Assembly: GCF_000511355.1 (NCBI RefSeq)
Contig: NC_023135.1
Span: forward strand, 3,374,371-3,438,370
Length of the DNA stretch: 64,000 nucleotides
Direction: 5' to 3'
DNA from: Leisingera methylohalidivorans DSM 14336
GTDB taxonomy: Bacteria; Pseudomonadota; Alphaproteobacteria; Rhodobacterales; Rhodobacteraceae
Of this stretch, positions 62,471-64,000 are shown piece by piece. The position numbers and the translations under genes are program-made. The notes below the pieces were generated by a model. The model made no database searches. It was not told where the DNA came from and worked only from the letters and a program-made list of their open reading frames with translations. The stretch's first letter is position 1; the number at the start of each line of letters is the position of its first letter.

Positions 62471-62984
62471 GTTCTTACTCCTGACTGCGGCTGGTGTGCC
62501 GATTTGCCGTTCCAGGCGTGGCTTACCGTTGTTTCGCATCTGTCCAAAAGCAGTGATCGCGCTTCCAGCGGCCGCATGGGCCCTCGTGCTCCGTGTTGCG
62601 GCGGCAGCGATGCCGATCCTGTCAAAACCTGTCAGATCGAAACCGGTTTGCGGGCCGTCGCCGCCTGCGGTTTCGATCCGCGGGTGGACGCCGCAGGCCG
62701 TCCGCCGTCACCATCCCGCCGAGCGACACGTACGGCGCCTGGCACCTTTGACTTTGGGCGCGTTGCGCGTGCTGGTTCGGGTTGGAAAAGTGCAGGGAAC
62801 AATTCTTCGAAATCGGCATTGGAAATCATCATCGGCGTAACCCTCTCTCATAGACAGTGTCGGTCGCTTGCGGATCATGCGTCTTGTGCCGATCTGCCAG
62901 GGGCAAAAGACCAGCGAGAAACACCCTGAAAAAAGGATTTTCAATTACTTCTTATAGGCTTGGCGATCACCCGCCCCAATCAGG
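62471..62984. other. Gene-free stretch
   Basis: Several short frames but none with a recognisable domain. It lies between the decayed UspA gene and IS debris. Confidence 0.4.
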
Positions 62985-63135
62985 TCTGGTTTACTGACAT
63001 AACCAACATTCCCATGCACCTGGGTTCCTTCATTTGGTCGCGATCATGGACTGGCACAGCGGAAAGGTGTGGAGCTGGCGGTTATCGAACACGATGATCG
63101 CCGGGTCCTGCATCAAGGCCTTGAAGGAAGCGCTG
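62985..63135 (+). pseudogene. IS3 OrfB fragment
   Basis: QVWFTDITNIPMHLGSF, then in the next frame LVAIMDWHSGKVWSWRLSNT, is the first part of an IS3-group DDE core (TDITYIPM...YLVAIMDWH). Only about 50 residues remain. Confidence 0.65.
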
Positions 63136-63224
63136 GATCGTTTGCATGCGTTGTGCGGCTTCATTGGCCCTCGCATCCGCGCGGATGTCTGCAGTCAGAG
63201 CCTCGATTTTCTTCTGCGTGCCGA

Positions 63225-63772
63225 TCAGTTGGCGCCGTTAGGTTTGAAGACCGGATCTGCGAGTTCGTCAAGGAGAGACATGACCTTGATGAGATCATAC
63301 AGCTGTTGCTGGCGGCGAGGCGAAAGCTGCGGGAAGAGTTTGCCCGTTTTCAGCATTTGGCTCTGACCGTCGCTGAAAATGATGTAACTAGCAACCGCCT
63401 TATGACAATCCCGGCGGTCGGGCCGGTCACGGCCGTGGCATTTGCTAGCACAATCGATATCCCGGCCTGTTTCCGGAATTCACGAACCTTACGGGCAGTT
63501 CTCGGGCTGACGCCTATGCTCCATCAATCAGGCGAAAGCAGGCGCGCCGGCCGGATGTCGCAATGCGGCGATACAGCAGTGCGCGCACTGCTTTACAAGG
63601 CCGCTTAGGTTCTGCTCACCTGGGTTAAGAAGTGGTCCTGGCTGAAAGCCAGGGCCGTGAAACTGGCAACGCGCAGCAGCCACCGGCAGGCCATCGTCGT
63701 GCTGGACCGCCGCCTGGCTGTAATCATGCACCGGATGTGGAGCGACGGAACCGAATTTTCTTGGGAAAAGTA
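63225..63772 (+). pseudogene. IS110 family transposase, 3' fragment
   Basis: DLDEIIQLLLAARRKLREEF, TIPAVGPVTAVAFASTIDIP, LGLTPMLHQSGESRRAGRMS, a stop at 63606 and then KLATRSS with LAVIMHRMWSDGTEFSW. This is the C-terminal domain of an IS110 transposase. The DEDD half is absent. Confidence 0.75.
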
Positions 63773-64000
63773 AAGCCTAACGACGCGGCCGGAATGGCCG
63801 GATGATGACTGTCTTCTGAGGTCCGCCCAAGTTGGCAAAATGTCCTTCGCGGGACGGTGGATGCAGTGAGCTCGCGATTTCCGCAATGCCGGCGGCGCCC
63901 ATGCCGCCGGGACGGTTCTAAGATTGAACCGCTTTGTTCCTCTTATCCCATCATGGGAGGGCCGGAGTGCCGATCCCGACGAGAAGCGAGACCCCGCGGA
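63773..64000. other. Window end, no gene recognised
   Basis: About 230 nt after the IS110 remnant with no frame or repeat I can support. Confidence 0.4.

Noticed and set aside
1..64000. CRISPR arrays, tRNA, rRNA and replication origins
   Set aside because: No regularly spaced identical repeats, no tRNA-like cloverleaf segments noticed and no repABC or dnaA-type genes; the spaced hairpin elements are far apart and differ in their arms, so they are not a CRISPR.

Overview
The window looks like an accessory region (plasmid, chromid or genomic island) of a marine alphaproteobacterium in the Rhodobacteraceae/Roseobacter group. The basis is high-GC coding, roseobacter-type catabolic operons (TRAP transport, hydroxyproline degradation, NCS1 permease plus choline-dehydrogenase-like enzyme), an exosortase E/VPEID-CTERM pair, and a very high load of broken insertion sequences (IS91, IS110, IS3, IS5, IS21, IS481). 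I saw no rRNA, tRNA, CRISPR array, replication gene or essential chromosomal gene, so the replicon type is open. Assignment to a genus would be a guess.

Layout. 1-8.8 kb: nested mobile-element debris (IS91 with an associated tyrosine recombinase, IS110, IS3, a serine-recombinase remnant, an IstB remnant, IS5) around a truncated winged-helix regulator. 9.1-11.6 kb: a three-gene cassette of two paralogous unknown proteins and a V8-like serine protease. 11.7-14.3 kb: IS3 and IS481 wrecks. 14.4-19.3 kb: a TetR regulator and two probable target units (beta-hydroxyacid dehydrogenase, maleate-isomerase-like protein, truncated adenylation domain, tautomerase, CynX/NimT-type MFS), with three similar palindromic sites. 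19.8-27.7 kb: a tightly packed catabolic operon (ureohydrolase, two SDRs, NodB-fold deacetylase-like protein, 54-residue membrane protein, NCS1 permease, GMC oxidoreductase) divergent from a LysR gene. 27.7-34.3 kb: IS110, a tyrosine-recombinase wreck, IS5 deletion derivatives and, between them, the VPEID-CTERM substrate and its exosortase E/protease. 34.4-40.0 kb: an ABC importer with an inositol-monophosphatase-family enzyme and a divergent DeoR regulator. 40-43 kb: two dead IS3 copies. 43.7-54.9 kb: a complete hydroxyproline regulon (TRAP transporter, deaminase, epimerase, D-hydroxyproline dehydrogenase, dehydratase-like paralogue, reductase, GntR, semialdehyde dehydrogenase) with one operator motif recurring at five places. 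55-61 kb: small gene, GntR, TauE/SafE permease, acyl-CoA dehydrogenase, CoA-transferase and divergent LysR. 61-64 kb: decayed MFS, Dps and UspA genes and IS fragments.

The most unusual signal is a family of about 38-42 bp hairpin elements, at least seven copies (1985, 5301, 14054, 30338, 30435, 42701, 55155). They share the end blocks TGCCCGGCAG and CGAGAGGGG, while the arms between differ in sequence from copy to copy but remain self-complementary. Six of the seven interrupt transposase or recombinase genes, shifting the frame or adding a stop. Two other 23-nt palindromes (4716, 12772) do the same in other transposase genes. They may be a second family.
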